From: Paraglaciecola sp030730205
GTDB lineage: Bacteria; Pseudomonadota; Gammaproteobacteria; Enterobacterales; Alteromonadaceae
Assembly (NCBI RefSeq): GCF_052119645.1
Contig: NZ_JBGQOM010000005.1
Span: forward strand, 248,001 to 312,000
Length of the DNA stretch: 64,000 bases
Direction: 5' to 3'
Below, in pieces: positions 35,514 to 44,400 of this stretch. Below the pieces are notes generated by a model. That model had not been told where the DNA came from. It made no database searches and worked only from the letters and a program-made list of their open reading frames with translations. Positions within the stretch are counted from its first letter, which is position 1. Each line of letters opens with the position of its first letter. The position numbers and the translations under genes are program-made.

Positions 35514-38500
35514 GTACATTCTCCAAAGAGGTATTGGCTTGTATCTCATTTATAGCAAACTGTTTACGGTCAAATAAGCTATAAATCACCGGTATAAAGA
35601 ACAACGTAAGAAGAGTGGCAAAAGACAAACCAAAAATAACAGTTATGGCCATCGGAGCGCGTATTTCTGCCCCTTCACCTAAACCAATCGCCATAGGTAA
35701 TAAACCTAAAGAGGTGGTTAGCGTGGTCATTAATATGGGGCGTAACCGGCTTTGAGCTGAGGCCATAATGGCATTTGTTTTGTTGGCGCCTTCGCTGCGC
35801 ATTTGATTGATACGGTCAATCAGTACGATGGCGTTGTTTACCACAATACCCGCCAACATAATCAAACCGATAAATACCACAACGCTGACATTGGTTGATG
35901 TGAGAAACAAACCGTAAATAGAGCCCGCACAAGCCAGTGGTACGGTGAACAAAATCAACAAGGGGTGTAGCAATGATTCAAATTGTGACGCCATCACCAA
36001 GTAAACCAAAAATATCGCAAGGGCTAAGGCAAATTTTAGTGAGGTAAAGCTATTTTCCATTTCTTCACTTTGGCCTGTCACCCTAGACTGCATATTAATT
36101 GGTAAATTAAGCGCTGTTAGCTGTTGTTTAGCGGCAATAACCGCATCGTTTAAATCACCATAACCTAAGTTCATGGTCAGCAATGCCACCCGTTGTTGCC
36201 CTACACGGGTAATTTCACTGGGGCCCACCGACATGGTGATTTGAGCAACCGCGTTAAGTGGAATCGCTTGCTCTGCTCCTGGGTTTACAATCAGCCTACC
36301 AATGTCTGCGACTGAGTCACGCTGGCCCTGCTCGGTGCGAACCAATACATCGACTTTGCGATCCATAATGTTGTATTTAGTGGCTACTTCACCACCGATT
36401 TGCACAGCAATTAACTTGGCCACATCTGCAGCGTTTAAGCCTAATTGGCCTAATGCAGCATGATCAAACTTAATTTTTAATTCTGGATTGCCGCTTTGCA
36501 AGGTCGATTTTACGTCAGTAAAACGTGAATCGGCGTTAAGCGCAGTTTGAAGTTTTTGGCTATAAAACATTAATTCATCTAGGTTGTAACCACTGATCTC
36601 GACCTCGAGCGGCGTCGCCATCGTAAACAGAGCTGGGCTACCAAACTTACTTTGAATACCCGCTTGCTGCGACAAGAAACCGCGCATGCTATTGACCACC
36701 GCTTCGCTGGTGTGTTGGTCGGTGTAAGGCGTTAATACTACGTTTAATTTACCCCAGTATTCGCCGCCTTGACTGGCTGATGCGTTCATTAAACTGCCGC
36801 TGCCAGCAAGCGCATAAGTGCGCGCTACACCTTCTAGACTTGCGGTAAATTTAGCGAGTTCGTTGAGAACCGCGTCAGTTGATTCAAGTTGAGAGCCACT
36901 AGGAAGGGTAAGCTCGACATAAAACTCGCCTTGGGCCATATCGGGTATCAGTTCCATACCCAGTTTTGGAACAAGTAGCACAGATGCCCCGGCAATAACC
37001 ACGACAGCAGCCAATACCGCAGACCGTGCTGCTAAAGCAAATTGTAAGCCCCTAATATATACCGTTTCTAAAGCCTTAAAAACGCGCTCGAATAGCCATA
37101 AAATAGGTTTAAAAATAAAAGCTAAGCCTTTACTCATTAGCCTAAATAGCGTGATTAGTACACTTGTTACGGCAAGAGGCACATAGTAAAAAACAAGCCG
37201 TAATATAAAACGCAGTGGCCATACTAAGTAATACACCCCTAGGCCAAGTTTGCTCGTAGGTTTAGCTTTGGGCGAAGCTTGTCCCAGATCCAATGGCTGC
37301 GCCGTGCTGCCATTATCAGAATTTTTTTCACGGGCGGCAAGCATAGGAATAAGGGTTAAGGCCACCAGTAAGGAGGCCGCTAAGGCAAAGGTAACGGTTA
37401 GGGCTTGATCAGCAAATAACTGACCAGCGATACCTTCAACAAACACCAATGGAAAAAATACCGCCATAGTGGTTAAGGTAGAGGCAACAATGGCCATTGA
37501 TACTTCTTTTGTTCCCAGTGCCGCCGCAAGTTTAAAGTCTTTATTATTGGCTTTATGGCGGTCGATGTTTTCAAGTACTACGATGCTGTTATCCACCAAC
37601 AAACCAATGGCCAGTGCGATACCACCTAAACTCATGATGTTTAAGCTGATATCATTAGCGTACATCAGGTTAAATGTCGCGATGATCGACACCGGTATAG
37701 AAATAGAAATGATCAGTGTCGGCCAAATATTTTTCAAGAATAAATACAAGACAAACATAGCCAGCACACCCCCAATCAGGCCAGCTGACTTTACCTCAGC
37801 GATGGCGCTGGCAATAAAGCGGCTTTGGTCATAGACCTGTTGTAATTGGTAGTGAGCGGGGATTTCTTGTTGCAATTGTTCAATTCTAAAACGGATGTTT
37901 CTCGCTACTTCTACCGTATTAGCATCGCCTTCTTTATAAATAGCGATTTCAACACCCTCAAAACCGCTAAAACGATTCATTGAAGTACGCTCTTTAAAAC
38001 CGTCGACCACCTCTGCAATATCACCTAAACGAATGTTTCGGCCTTCACGATGAGCAATAAAGACATCGCGTATTTCATCCAAGCTTTCAAATTGATTTAA
38101 GCTACGGACTAAAAATTCTTGTGCGCCATCTTCTACTCTGCCACCTGAAGTATTGACGTTTTCTTCTTTTAAACGTTTGATTATTTCATTCACACTGATG
38201 TTTAACTGGCTGGTGAGCGCTTGATTAACTAATACTTGAATTTCGTTTTCTAAGCCGCCACCGACTTTGACCGAAGCCACACCCGCTACCGATTCAAGCT
38301 GACGTTTAATCTGTTCTTCAGCAAATAAACGTAAGGCTTTAATGCCTTGTTCATCTAAAACCGATGCTTGCGCTGGGCTATCAGTTACTGTTTTATCATC
38401 AGTCAGAATTGGGGTAATGCCAACAAAACCGAAACGCATAATAGGATCGAGGCTGGGGTTAAATCGTAACAATACGGGCTTTTTAACATCTAAGGGGAGT

Positions 38501-38847
38501 TGCAAAGTATCGAGTTTTTCCCGTACCTCAAGGCTGGCCATATCCATATCTGTACCCCATTCAAATTCGAGCAATACATCAGATTGCCCCGCTTTTGAGG
38601 TTGACGTGACCGTGCGCACACCCTTAACCACACCGATACTTTCTTCAATGGGTTTAGATACCAATTGCTCTATTTCAGCTGGTGCTGCGCCCACATAGTC
38701 GGTGCGAATGGTCAGGGTAGGGTAAGACAGTTCGGGTAATAAATTGAGTGCTAAACGTGATAGTGACACCATGCCAAACAAAATGATGGCAAAAGTAAAC
38801 ATCCACACGGTAACAGGGCGTTTAACCGCAATATCAACAATGTTCAT
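35506..38847 (-). CDS. RND efflux pump, inner-membrane protein (first of pair), with hydrophobic insertion
   Basis: This 1113-residue RND transporter is longer than AcrB (1049). It starts IVDIAVKRPVTVWMFTFAII and has GAAPAEIEQLVSKPIEESIG, the TM4 region GIALAIGLLVDNSIVVLENID and GIVVNNAIVLIDRIN. Between the two halves (about residues 503-595) lies an unusual stretch: a polar linker, then two hydrophobic segments (LGVYYLVWPLRFILRLVFYY and the following PLAVTSVLITLFRLM). That accounts for the extra length. It lies 11 bp after the adaptor gene. Confidence 0.93.
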   Translation of the reverse strand: MNIVDIAVKRPVTVWMFTFAIILFGMVSLSRLALNLLPELSYPTLTIRTDYVGAAPAEIEQLVSKPIEESIGVVKGVRTVTSTSKAGQSDVLLEFEWGTDMDMASLEVREKLDTLQLPLDVKKPVLLRFNPSLDPIMRFGFVGITPILTDDKTVTDSPAQASVLDEQGIKALRLFAEEQIKRQLESVAGVASVKVGGGLENEIQVLVNQALTSQLNISVNEIIKRLKEENVNTSGGRVEDGAQEFLVRSLNQFESLDEIRDVFIAHREGRNIRLGDIAEVVDGFKERTSMNRFSGFEGVEIAIYKEGDANTVEVARNIRFRIEQLQQEIPAHYQLQQVYDQSRFIASAIAEVKSAGLIGGVLAMFVLYLFLKNIWPTLIISISIPVSIIATFNLMYANDISLNIMSLGGIALAIGLLVDNSIVVLENIDRHKANNKDFKLAAALGTKEVSMAIVASTLTTMAVFFPLVFVEGIAGQLFADQALTVTFALAASLLVALTLIPMLAAREKNSDNGSTAQPLDLGQASPKAKPTSKLGLGVYYLVWPLRFILRLVFYYVPLAVTSVLITLFRLMSKGLAFIFKPILWLFERVFKALETVYIRGLQFALAARSAVLAAVVVIAGASVLLVPKLGMELIPDMAQGEFYVELTLPSGSQLESTDAVLNELAKFTASLEGVARTYALAGSGSLMNASASQGGEYWGKLNVVLTPYTDQHTSEAVVNSMRGFLSQQAGIQSKFGSPALFTMATPLEVEISGYNLDELMFYSQKLQTALNADSRFTDVKSTLQSGNPELKIKFDHAALGQLGLNAADVAKLIAVQIGGEVATKYNIMDRKVDVLVRTEQGQRDSVADIGRLIVNPGAEQAIPLNAVAQITMSVGPSEITRVGQQRVALLTMNLGYGDLNDAVIAAKQQLTALNLPINMQSRVTGQSEEMENSFTSLKFALALAIFLVYLVMASQFESLLHPLLILFTVPLACAGSIYGLFLTSTNVSVVVFIGLIMLAGIVVNNAIVLIDRINQMRSEGANKTNAIMASAQSRLRPILMTTLTTSLGLLPMAIGLGEGAEIRAPMAITVIFGLSFATLLTLFFIPVIYSLFDRKQFAINEIQANTSLENVHG

Positions 38848-38858
38848 GAGTGTGGACC

Positions 38859-39974
38859 TTAGTTAAGTGCTAGTTTGGCGGCAACAGGGGCAATAGGATC
38901 AGTGTTCACGATCTCAACAGGGGCTTTATCACGCAGATTATGATGACCGGTTATGACGACTTGCTCTTGGCCGTTTAAGCCCGCTAGCACTTCAACGTAT
39001 TCGCCTTCTTGGTAACCTATTTGAATAGGGGTTTTGCTAGCAATACCGTCTTTTACCACAAACACGTTTACACTGTTGTCGATAGCGAGTAGAGCTTTGC
39101 GGGGCAATAAAATAGCGTTGGCGTGAGTGTCATAATTTAATTTTACTTGGGCAAACATCCCTGACTTGAGCAGATGCTCGTGATTGGGTACCCGTAACGT
39201 GACTTTAAATGTGCCGGTTTTAGGATCGATGACCGGGCTGATACGTTCAATAGTGGCTTCCACGCTTTGACCACCAAAGGCGGTTAAATCTAAACTGGCT
39301 TTTTGGTTTTTATGCACGCGAGACAATTCTTTTTCGGGCAAGTAAACAATGCCGTAAAGCTCCTGTTGTTGCACGATATGAAACATTCTGGCGCGCTGGA
39401 ATGACTCAGTTAAGTTACCTACTTTGGCGTTACGCTCAGCGATGAAACCCGAAATAGGCGCGGTAATAGTGGCTTCTTTTAAGTCCAGTTCGGCAAGAGC
39501 GAGGGTGGCTTTTGCACTTTCATATTGGGCATTAAGTTTATCAAAGGTATCGTCGCTGACTAATTTTTGGCTGTAGACTTTATTAATTTTTGCTAGCTCT
39601 TTTTGAACACCCACCAAGTCAGCACGAGCGCGATCTAAATTCAGGTGATAACGCTGGGGTTCTATTTGCGCTAATACTTGGTTTTTTTCAACGTAGTCAC
39701 CTTCTTCAACCATAATTTGCTCAATGATGCCCGACGCGCGAGGAACAACAAACGCTTCTTCTTTGGCCTCAAGAATAGCCGTGGTGGCGTAATTAGATGA
39801 GATACTTCCTTGGCTTAACGAAGCGACTTCTACCGGAACTGCAATCACGACCTCTTTTTTCTCAGTATCCACAATGGCTTCTGCATCACCGCAAGCAGTA
39901 AGCAAAACGCTTGAGGCTAATACAGCGCAAAGTGCAAAACGGCGTAAAGTGAGTTGTGGTTTAACGGTGTCCAT
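38859..39974 (-). CDS. RND periplasmic adaptor lipoprotein
   Basis: A 371-residue membrane-fusion protein with a lipoprotein signal (lipobox LTAC at about residue 28). It has a lipoyl half-motif (GIIEQIMVEEGDYVEKNQVLAQI), a coiled-coil hairpin (about 100-150), the second half (ATITAPISGFIAERNAKVGN) and a beta-barrel domain. It links the two RND proteins encoded downstream to an outer-membrane channel. AGGAGA lies 6 nt upstream of the ATG. The ribosome-binding site and a sigma-54-like element upstream are described separately. Confidence 0.92.
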   Translation of the reverse strand: MDTVKPQLTLRRFALCAVLASSVLLTACGDAEAIVDTEKKEVVIAVPVEVASLSQGSISSNYATTAILEAKEEAFVVPRASGIIEQIMVEEGDYVEKNQVLAQIEPQRYHLNLDRARADLVGVQKELAKINKVYSQKLVSDDTFDKLNAQYESAKATLALAELDLKEATITAPISGFIAERNAKVGNLTESFQRARMFHIVQQQELYGIVYLPEKELSRVHKNQKASLDLTAFGGQSVEATIERISPVIDPKTGTFKVTLRVPNHEHLLKSGMFAQVKLNYDTHANAILLPRKALLAIDNSVNVFVVKDGIASKTPIQIGYQEGEYVEVLAGLNGQEQVVITGHHNLRDKAPVEIVNTDPIAPVAAKLALN

Positions 39975-39980
39975 GTGTTT

Positions 39981-40037
39981 TCTCCTGAATGTGTGCAGCC
40001 CAAATGAGCGATTAGTGTATTTTTCAGGAGAGCTGCA
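39981..40037 (-). promoter_or_regulatory. Inverted repeats that include the adaptor ribosome-binding site
   Basis: On the minus strand TCTCCTGAA (40031-40023) is perfectly complementary to TTCAGGAGA (39989-39981), which contains the ribosome-binding site. A second pair, TGCAGC (40037-40032) and GCTGCA (39999-39994), interleaves with it. If the transcript starts upstream of 40037, the two stems could compete. If the sigma-54 element at 40034-40049 is the promoter, the first arm is not transcribed and the repeats would have to act as DNA. Confidence 0.35.
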
Positions 40038-40049
40038 TTGAGTGTGCCA
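40034..40049 (-). promoter_or_regulatory. Sigma-54-like -24/-12 element upstream of the RND operon
   Basis: On the minus strand TGGCACACTCAATGCA has GG (40048-40047) and GC (40036-40035) exactly 10 nt apart. It matches the consensus TGGCACR-N4-TTGCW with a single change. A start site near 40023 would give a leader of about 50 nt before the adaptor ATG at 39974. Confidence 0.5.
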
Positions 40050-40393
40050 TACAAATAAAAACGAATTAAAACAGATAGATAGTTTGTTTTGCTATCAAGT
40101 ATTCGCGATTTTATAAAAATAACTTAGTGAATTTGACCACAACTTGGTTTATTTGCTGAATCGACTTAGCCAATGGCCTGAGTATTTTCTCTTTATTAAA
40201 ATGGGGCGGTGCAAACAACTGGTTTGATGTGAAGCTTCGTCGACCTGGGCAAGCCGTTCGATCAACATTAGACAACATCTTGTTATAATAGCGGTTGGTA
40301 AACTCATGTTTTTCTGCCACCTGCCTAAGGTTAGTTCGTCATATTGCTCGTTCGCGTCCTCCTACATCACGTTTAATACATTTAAAATAAAAA

Positions 40394-40453
40394 ACCCCTT
40401 TGATTCAGTGCTTCGTTGATAGCTCTGAAAGCCAGACATTTTAATCAAGGGGT
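40394..40453 (+). promoter_or_regulatory. Stem that would mask the ribosome-binding site of the VWA gene
   Basis: ACCCCTTTGATT (40394-40405) pairs with AATCAAGGGGT (40443-40453), giving 11 bp with one bulged T around a 37-nt loop. The 3' arm contains AAGGGG, the ribosome-binding site of the ATG at 40459. The transcript start is not known, so the folding of the stem in vivo is an inference. Confidence 0.45.
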
Positions 40454-40458
40454 AAAAG

Positions 40459-42309
40459 ATGCAAAATTATCAATTAACGATACAAAAACTAACTCACTAT
40501 GCGCTGAGTGGTTGTGCGGTGCTCATGCTGAGTGTTATGTCCGCTTGTTCTTCAGATACAGGCCAACAAGCCAACTCGGCTGAACAAAACGCAGCACATC
40601 CACAAACGCCAGCCACTGCAGTGCCAATAGTAAGTGAAGCTGAACATAGTCACAGCTTAGCTGATGCGCTATCAAGCTCGCAGGCCAATCATGAGATGAT
40701 GCAAGTGCAAGGCTTAGCCATGAAAATGGCACGTAGTAGGCAAGTATTAGGCTTTGCCCCGCCTATCCCAGTTACCCAAGGTGAAACCTATGGGCCTGTG
40801 ATTGAAAATGGTGTGAAGTCAGTGGCACTTGAGCCTATTTCGACTTTTTCTATTGATGTTGATACAGGCAGTTATAGCAATGTTCGCAGAATGCTCAATC
40901 AAGGACTATTGCCCCCTGCGGATGCGGTCAGAGTAGAGGAGTTTATTAATTATTTTGACTACCAATATTCGGGTCCTGACATGACTACCGCCCCGTTTAG
41001 TGTATCTACCGCAATGGCAGTGTCGCCATGGGACAGTGAAAAACACCTAGTAAGAATTGCGTTGAGAGGCTATGAACCTGAGGTGGATACAGCGCTTGGA
41101 CGCAATTTAGTCTTTTTATTAGATGTGTCGGGCTCAATGGCACAAGCGGATAAACTGCCTTTGCTGAGCCGTTCACTGAACCTGCTAAGCCAACAACTTA
41201 AGGCCGCTGATCGTGTGTCGATTGTGGTTTACGCCGGCGCATCGGGAGTGGTGCTTGAGCCTACGCCAGGCGATCAGCACAGTAAAATTCAACTGGCTTT
41301 AACGCAACTACAAGCGGGTGGCGCTACCAATGGGCATGCGGGTATTGAACTGGCCTATCAAATGGCCGAAAGAGCCTTTATTAAAAATGGCATTAATCGG
41401 GTGATATTAGCTACCGATGGTGACTTTAACGTAGGTATTCATGATCACAATCAGCTTATTGAATTGATCAAGCGTAAAAAGAACAGCGGCATTGCACTCA
41501 CAACCTTAGGATTTGGGCAAGGTAATTACAACGACCACGTGATGGAACAATTAGCCGATGCTGGCAACGGTAATTATCAGTATATTGATACCATTCATGA
41601 GGCCCGTAAAGTGTTGGTGGATGAATTGAGTTCAACGCTTATGACCATTGCTAAGGACGTAAAAATACAAGTGGAGTTCAACCCTGCCAATGTAGCCGAA
41701 TACCGTTTGCTGGGTTATGAAAACCGTCGGCTCAATCAAGAAGATTTTAATAATGATAAGGTGGATGCGGGCGAAATTGGAGCTGGGCATACGGTAACGG
41801 CGTTTTATGAAGTCAGTCTTGTGGGCAGTAACAATAAGTATTTAGACCCCTTACGTTATGGCACGAATAGTCAGCAAAATATTACACGTCCATCAGGTGC
41901 ACTAGCCAATGAAATAGCACTCGTGAAACTGCGTTATAAACCCCTTGATAGTGACAACAGCGTATTACTGACTCAAACCATAGATAAAAAGCAAATAACT
42001 GATTTTAATCAGCAATCAGATGATTTTCGCTTTGCCAGCTCTGTGTTAGGCTTTGCCCATAAACTCAAACGCAGTGTCTACCTGCAAGCCATGGATTACG
42101 CTCAATTAATTGACATCGCTCAGCAAGCAAAAGGTCAAGATGAGTTTGGTTATCGAGCGCAGTTCATTCAATTGCTCAAAAGCGCCGCGTCTATACAAGA
42201 TACAGCGACGGTGAAACAAGATATAACACAGGCAGTAGAGGCAGATAGGCAAAATGATGCACTGCCTCAACCTCGACTTACTGTCGTAAATGGGATGGCA
42301 ATTAATTAA
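40459..42309 (+). CDS. VWA-domain lipoprotein, YfbK family
   Basis: The 616-residue protein has a lipoprotein signal (cysteine about residue 30, VMSAC). A VWF_A N-terminal domain follows (FSIDVDTGSYSNVRRML), then a von Willebrand A domain from about residue 210 with the MIDAS motif DVSGS (LLDVSGSMA). The C-terminal region is of the DUF3520 type. Relatives include E. coli YfbK. Such proteins are thought to bind partners through a divalent metal in the periplasm or at the surface. The gene is followed by, and overlaps, an ECF sigma factor gene, so it may sense or assemble something in the envelope. Its ribosome-binding site lies in a stem. Confidence 0.9.
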   Translation: MQNYQLTIQKLTHYALSGCAVLMLSVMSACSSDTGQQANSAEQNAAHPQTPATAVPIVSEAEHSHSLADALSSSQANHEMMQVQGLAMKMARSRQVLGFAPPIPVTQGETYGPVIENGVKSVALEPISTFSIDVDTGSYSNVRRMLNQGLLPPADAVRVEEFINYFDYQYSGPDMTTAPFSVSTAMAVSPWDSEKHLVRIALRGYEPEVDTALGRNLVFLLDVSGSMAQADKLPLLSRSLNLLSQQLKAADRVSIVVYAGASGVVLEPTPGDQHSKIQLALTQLQAGGATNGHAGIELAYQMAERAFIKNGINRVILATDGDFNVGIHDHNQLIELIKRKKNSGIALTTLGFGQGNYNDHVMEQLADAGNGNYQYIDTIHEARKVLVDELSSTLMTIAKDVKIQVEFNPANVAEYRLLGYENRRLNQEDFNNDKVDAGEIGAGHTVTAFYEVSLVGSNNKYLDPLRYGTNSQQNITRPSGALANEIALVKLRYKPLDSDNSVLLTQTIDKKQITDFNQQSDDFRFASSVLGFAHKLKRSVYLQAMDYAQLIDIAQQAKGQDEFGYRAQFIQLLKSAASIQDTATVKQDITQAVEADRQNDALPQPRLTVVNGMAIN

Positions 42310-42913
42310 CACCTTAATTAAAACTGAATTAGAGGCCGATGAAACCCTGATGCTGCAATACGCTCAGGGTGACTTTGCCGCGTTTGAGCAATTGTATCAA
42401 CGACATAAAGGTGGTTTATATCGCTATTTTTTGCGCCAGGTAGGCGAACACGGGCTGGCGGAAGATTTGTTCCAAGACATTTGGGCTAAAGTCATCAGTC
42501 AAGCGCCCAACTACCACGTGAAGGCAAAATTTAGTACGTGGCTTTACACCCTCGCTCAGCATAAATTGATTGATCATGTTCGTCATATTAAGGTGGTTAA
42601 TAAGGTGATAGACGCAGTGCCATTTGACGCTGATGACATTGAAATCAAACATGATATTCATGGGCCAAACACCCTAACACCAGATATCCAACTTGAAAAC
42701 AAGGGGGCAGCTGGCGCATTAAAACACTGTATTCATGCACTGCCTTTAGTACAGCGAGAATGCTTTTTACTTAAAGAAGAAGCAGGTCTCACCGTTGAGG
42801 TGATCGCCACGATTGTTGGCGCTAATTATCAAGCGTGTAAAAGCCGCTTACGATACGCCTACAGCAGTCTTCGACAATGTATTAGCCATAAATTAGGGCA
42901 AACATCAGTATGA
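42290..42913 (+). CDS. ECF-type RNA polymerase sigma factor
   Basis: The 207-residue protein has sigma region 2 (FEQLYQRHKGGLYRYFLRQV, EDLFQDIWAKVI, FSTWLYTLAQHKLIDHVR) and region 4 (LPLVQRECFLLKEEAGLTVEVIA, ACKSRLRYAYSSLRQ), typical of RpoE-like ECF factors. The ATG at 42290 overlaps the VWA gene by 20 nt without a good ribosome-binding site. An ATG at 42350 (MLQYAQGD) is possible. The stop overlaps the next start (ATGA). It probably directs transcription of envelope genes, including perhaps its own operon. Confidence 0.88.
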   Translation: MGWQLINTLIKTELEADETLMLQYAQGDFAAFEQLYQRHKGGLYRYFLRQVGEHGLAEDLFQDIWAKVISQAPNYHVKAKFSTWLYTLAQHKLIDHVRHIKVVNKVIDAVPFDADDIEIKHDIHGPNTLTPDIQLENKGAAGALKHCIHALPLVQRECFLLKEEAGLTVEVIATIVGANYQACKSRLRYAYSSLRQCISHKLGQTSV

Positions 42914-43812
42914 ATCAAGACGATAAAACCCCATCGCTTGAGCCGCAAGATATCAGTGAGCTTTATCAAACACTAAAAACGGAACAAGTGTCTGAAGCCA
43001 CTGACAATCGGATATTAGCCTTAGCCCGAGATGGGCTAAAAACGGGCGTTTCGCCAAACATGCAAAAACACCAGCACCTAGACAAACCAGAGACTAACAG
43101 CCTGTGGCGCCGGTGGCATTGGCCCTTATCAATTGCCGCTTCAGTGATGTTCATTTGCGTTATTTTTATTCAGCAATACGACATGTTCATGCCTCATTCA
43201 ACAGCACTTGCTCCGCAAGATTTCAGTGACATCGTCTCAGGGGCACAACGACCTGCACCAGCTGCCACACAAAGTATTGATGCGCAAAAAGCATTAGCTG
43301 AGACAGAAGCACTGGCTTTGAAGCACAATAGTGATGAACCATTTCATCAGGACACTGAACGATCTACTGAGACGGCTAAGCAAGCGTTGCAAGCCCGCCA
43401 AGCTGAACAAAAAAAACGCATTGTTATGGCAGACAAAGCACCCTTAACAGCTGCGACAGAGCAGGGCATTGCAGCACAACACATACCGCCTGACTGGGAA
43501 AAAATCGAGCAATTGCAGCTGCAAATTAACGCTAAGCAGGTGCGTTTATTCGAACATAATCAGTCAATAAACAGTTGGCCTCAAGAGGGAGTGGCTCATG
43601 ATAATCTGATGACAAGTCTGAATGAAAAACAAGATGCACTGGTTCAATTGAAACAAGACATAAACCAGCTACAAATTGAATTATTTAAGCAGATGGCGGT
43701 TTATCAACAGCACAATCCTGCTTGGCAAGCAGAGCCAGAAACGCTGCGTTTATTGAGCGTTGAACAACAACTAGCATGGCGCAAGCTACAAAAGACAAAT
43801 ACGCTTAAGTAA
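42910..43812 (+). CDS. Single-pass membrane protein, possible anti-sigma factor
   Basis: I do not recognise a family. The 300-residue protein has a soluble N-terminal part of about 75 residues (EPQDISELYQTLKTEQVSEATDNRILALA). One membrane helix follows (about 78-97, WPLSIAASVMFICVIFIQQY), then an Ala/Gln/Glu-rich outer region ending in predicted coiled coils (IEQLQLQINAKQVRLFEH; LVQLKQDINQLQIELFKQ). Overlap with the sigma gene (ATGA) and the topology suggest an anti-sigma factor. It lacks the HxxxCxxC zinc motif of ZAS domains, so that role is an inference. Confidence 0.75.
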   Translation: MNQDDKTPSLEPQDISELYQTLKTEQVSEATDNRILALARDGLKTGVSPNMQKHQHLDKPETNSLWRRWHWPLSIAASVMFICVIFIQQYDMFMPHSTALAPQDFSDIVSGAQRPAPAATQSIDAQKALAETEALALKHNSDEPFHQDTERSTETAKQALQARQAEQKKRIVMADKAPLTAATEQGIAAQHIPPDWEKIEQLQLQINAKQVRLFEHNQSINSWPQEGVAHDNLMTSLNEKQDALVQLKQDINQLQIELFKQMAVYQQHNPAWQAEPETLRLLSVEQQLAWRKLQKTNTLK

Positions 43813-43843
43813 AAAGTAAGCGTCATTAATCAGAGAAAAGACT

Positions 43844-44287
43844 ATGAAAATATGGGTAGATGCTGATGCAATCCCAGCAGTAATGAAAGACATCATTTGC
43901 CGCGCTGCTGAACGGAAGCAAATTGACACCATCTTTGTTGCAAACCAGTTTATTCGCACACCTCCTTCAAAAGTGATCCGCTCAATGCAGGTCAGTAGTG
44001 GCTTTGATGTGGCCGATGACGAAATAGTGAAACGGGTTGAAGTAAATGATTTGGTCATCACCAGTGATATACCCTTAGCCGCAGAAGTCATTGCCAAAGG
44101 CGGTCAAGTGTTAAGCTCTCGAGGCGAGTTGTTTACCAAAGATAATATTCGAGAGCGCCTTAATATTCGGGATTTTATGGACACCATGCGCGCCAGTGGC
44201 CAGCAATCTGGTGGGCCACCACCGCTAAATCAAGCAGACCGTCAGCAGTTTGCCAATCATTTAGACCGGATTTTGGCGAAAATATAG
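43844..44287 (+). CDS. yaiI: YaiI/YqxD family (DUF188, UPF0178) protein
   Basis: A 147-residue protein matching E. coli YaiI. It has IWVDADAIPAVMKDII, VANQFIRTPPSKVIRSM, GFDVADDEIVKRV, DLVITSDIPLAAEVIAKG and IRDFMDTMRASG. The acidic pattern is PIN/NYN-nuclease-like, but no activity is firmly established. Family members often have Cys after DADA; here it is Ile. It lies 31 bp after the preceding operon. Confidence 0.93.
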   Translation: MKIWVDADAIPAVMKDIICRAAERKQIDTIFVANQFIRTPPSKVIRSMQVSSGFDVADDEIVKRVEVNDLVITSDIPLAAEVIAKGGQVLSSRGELFTKDNIRERLNIRDFMDTMRASGQQSGGPPPLNQADRQQFANHLDRILAKI

Positions 44288-44400
44288 GGGCTCGTGTCTA
44301 AGCGCAGTCCGGTGAGTTTGTTTGTCTTAACAGACTCGTAGTCTGAGCTAAAACTGCAAATAAAGTAATAACATCAATTGATTCAAGGAATGCATTTCTT

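Larger units (their letters stand above)
39975..40458. other. Divergent intergenic region between the RND and VWA operons
   Basis: The region holds the regulatory elements listed separately at 39981-40049 and 40394-40453. The middle (about 40060-40390) is AT-rich on the RND side. It contains a GTG-started 69-codon minus-strand frame (40111-40320) that I do not accept as a gene. I see no other recognisable feature. Confidence 0.5.

Noticed and set aside
40111..40320. 69-codon minus-strand frame in the RND-VWA spacer
   Set aside because: It starts with GTG without a ribosome-binding site and has no recognisable content. The region is better explained as a divergent regulatory spacer.
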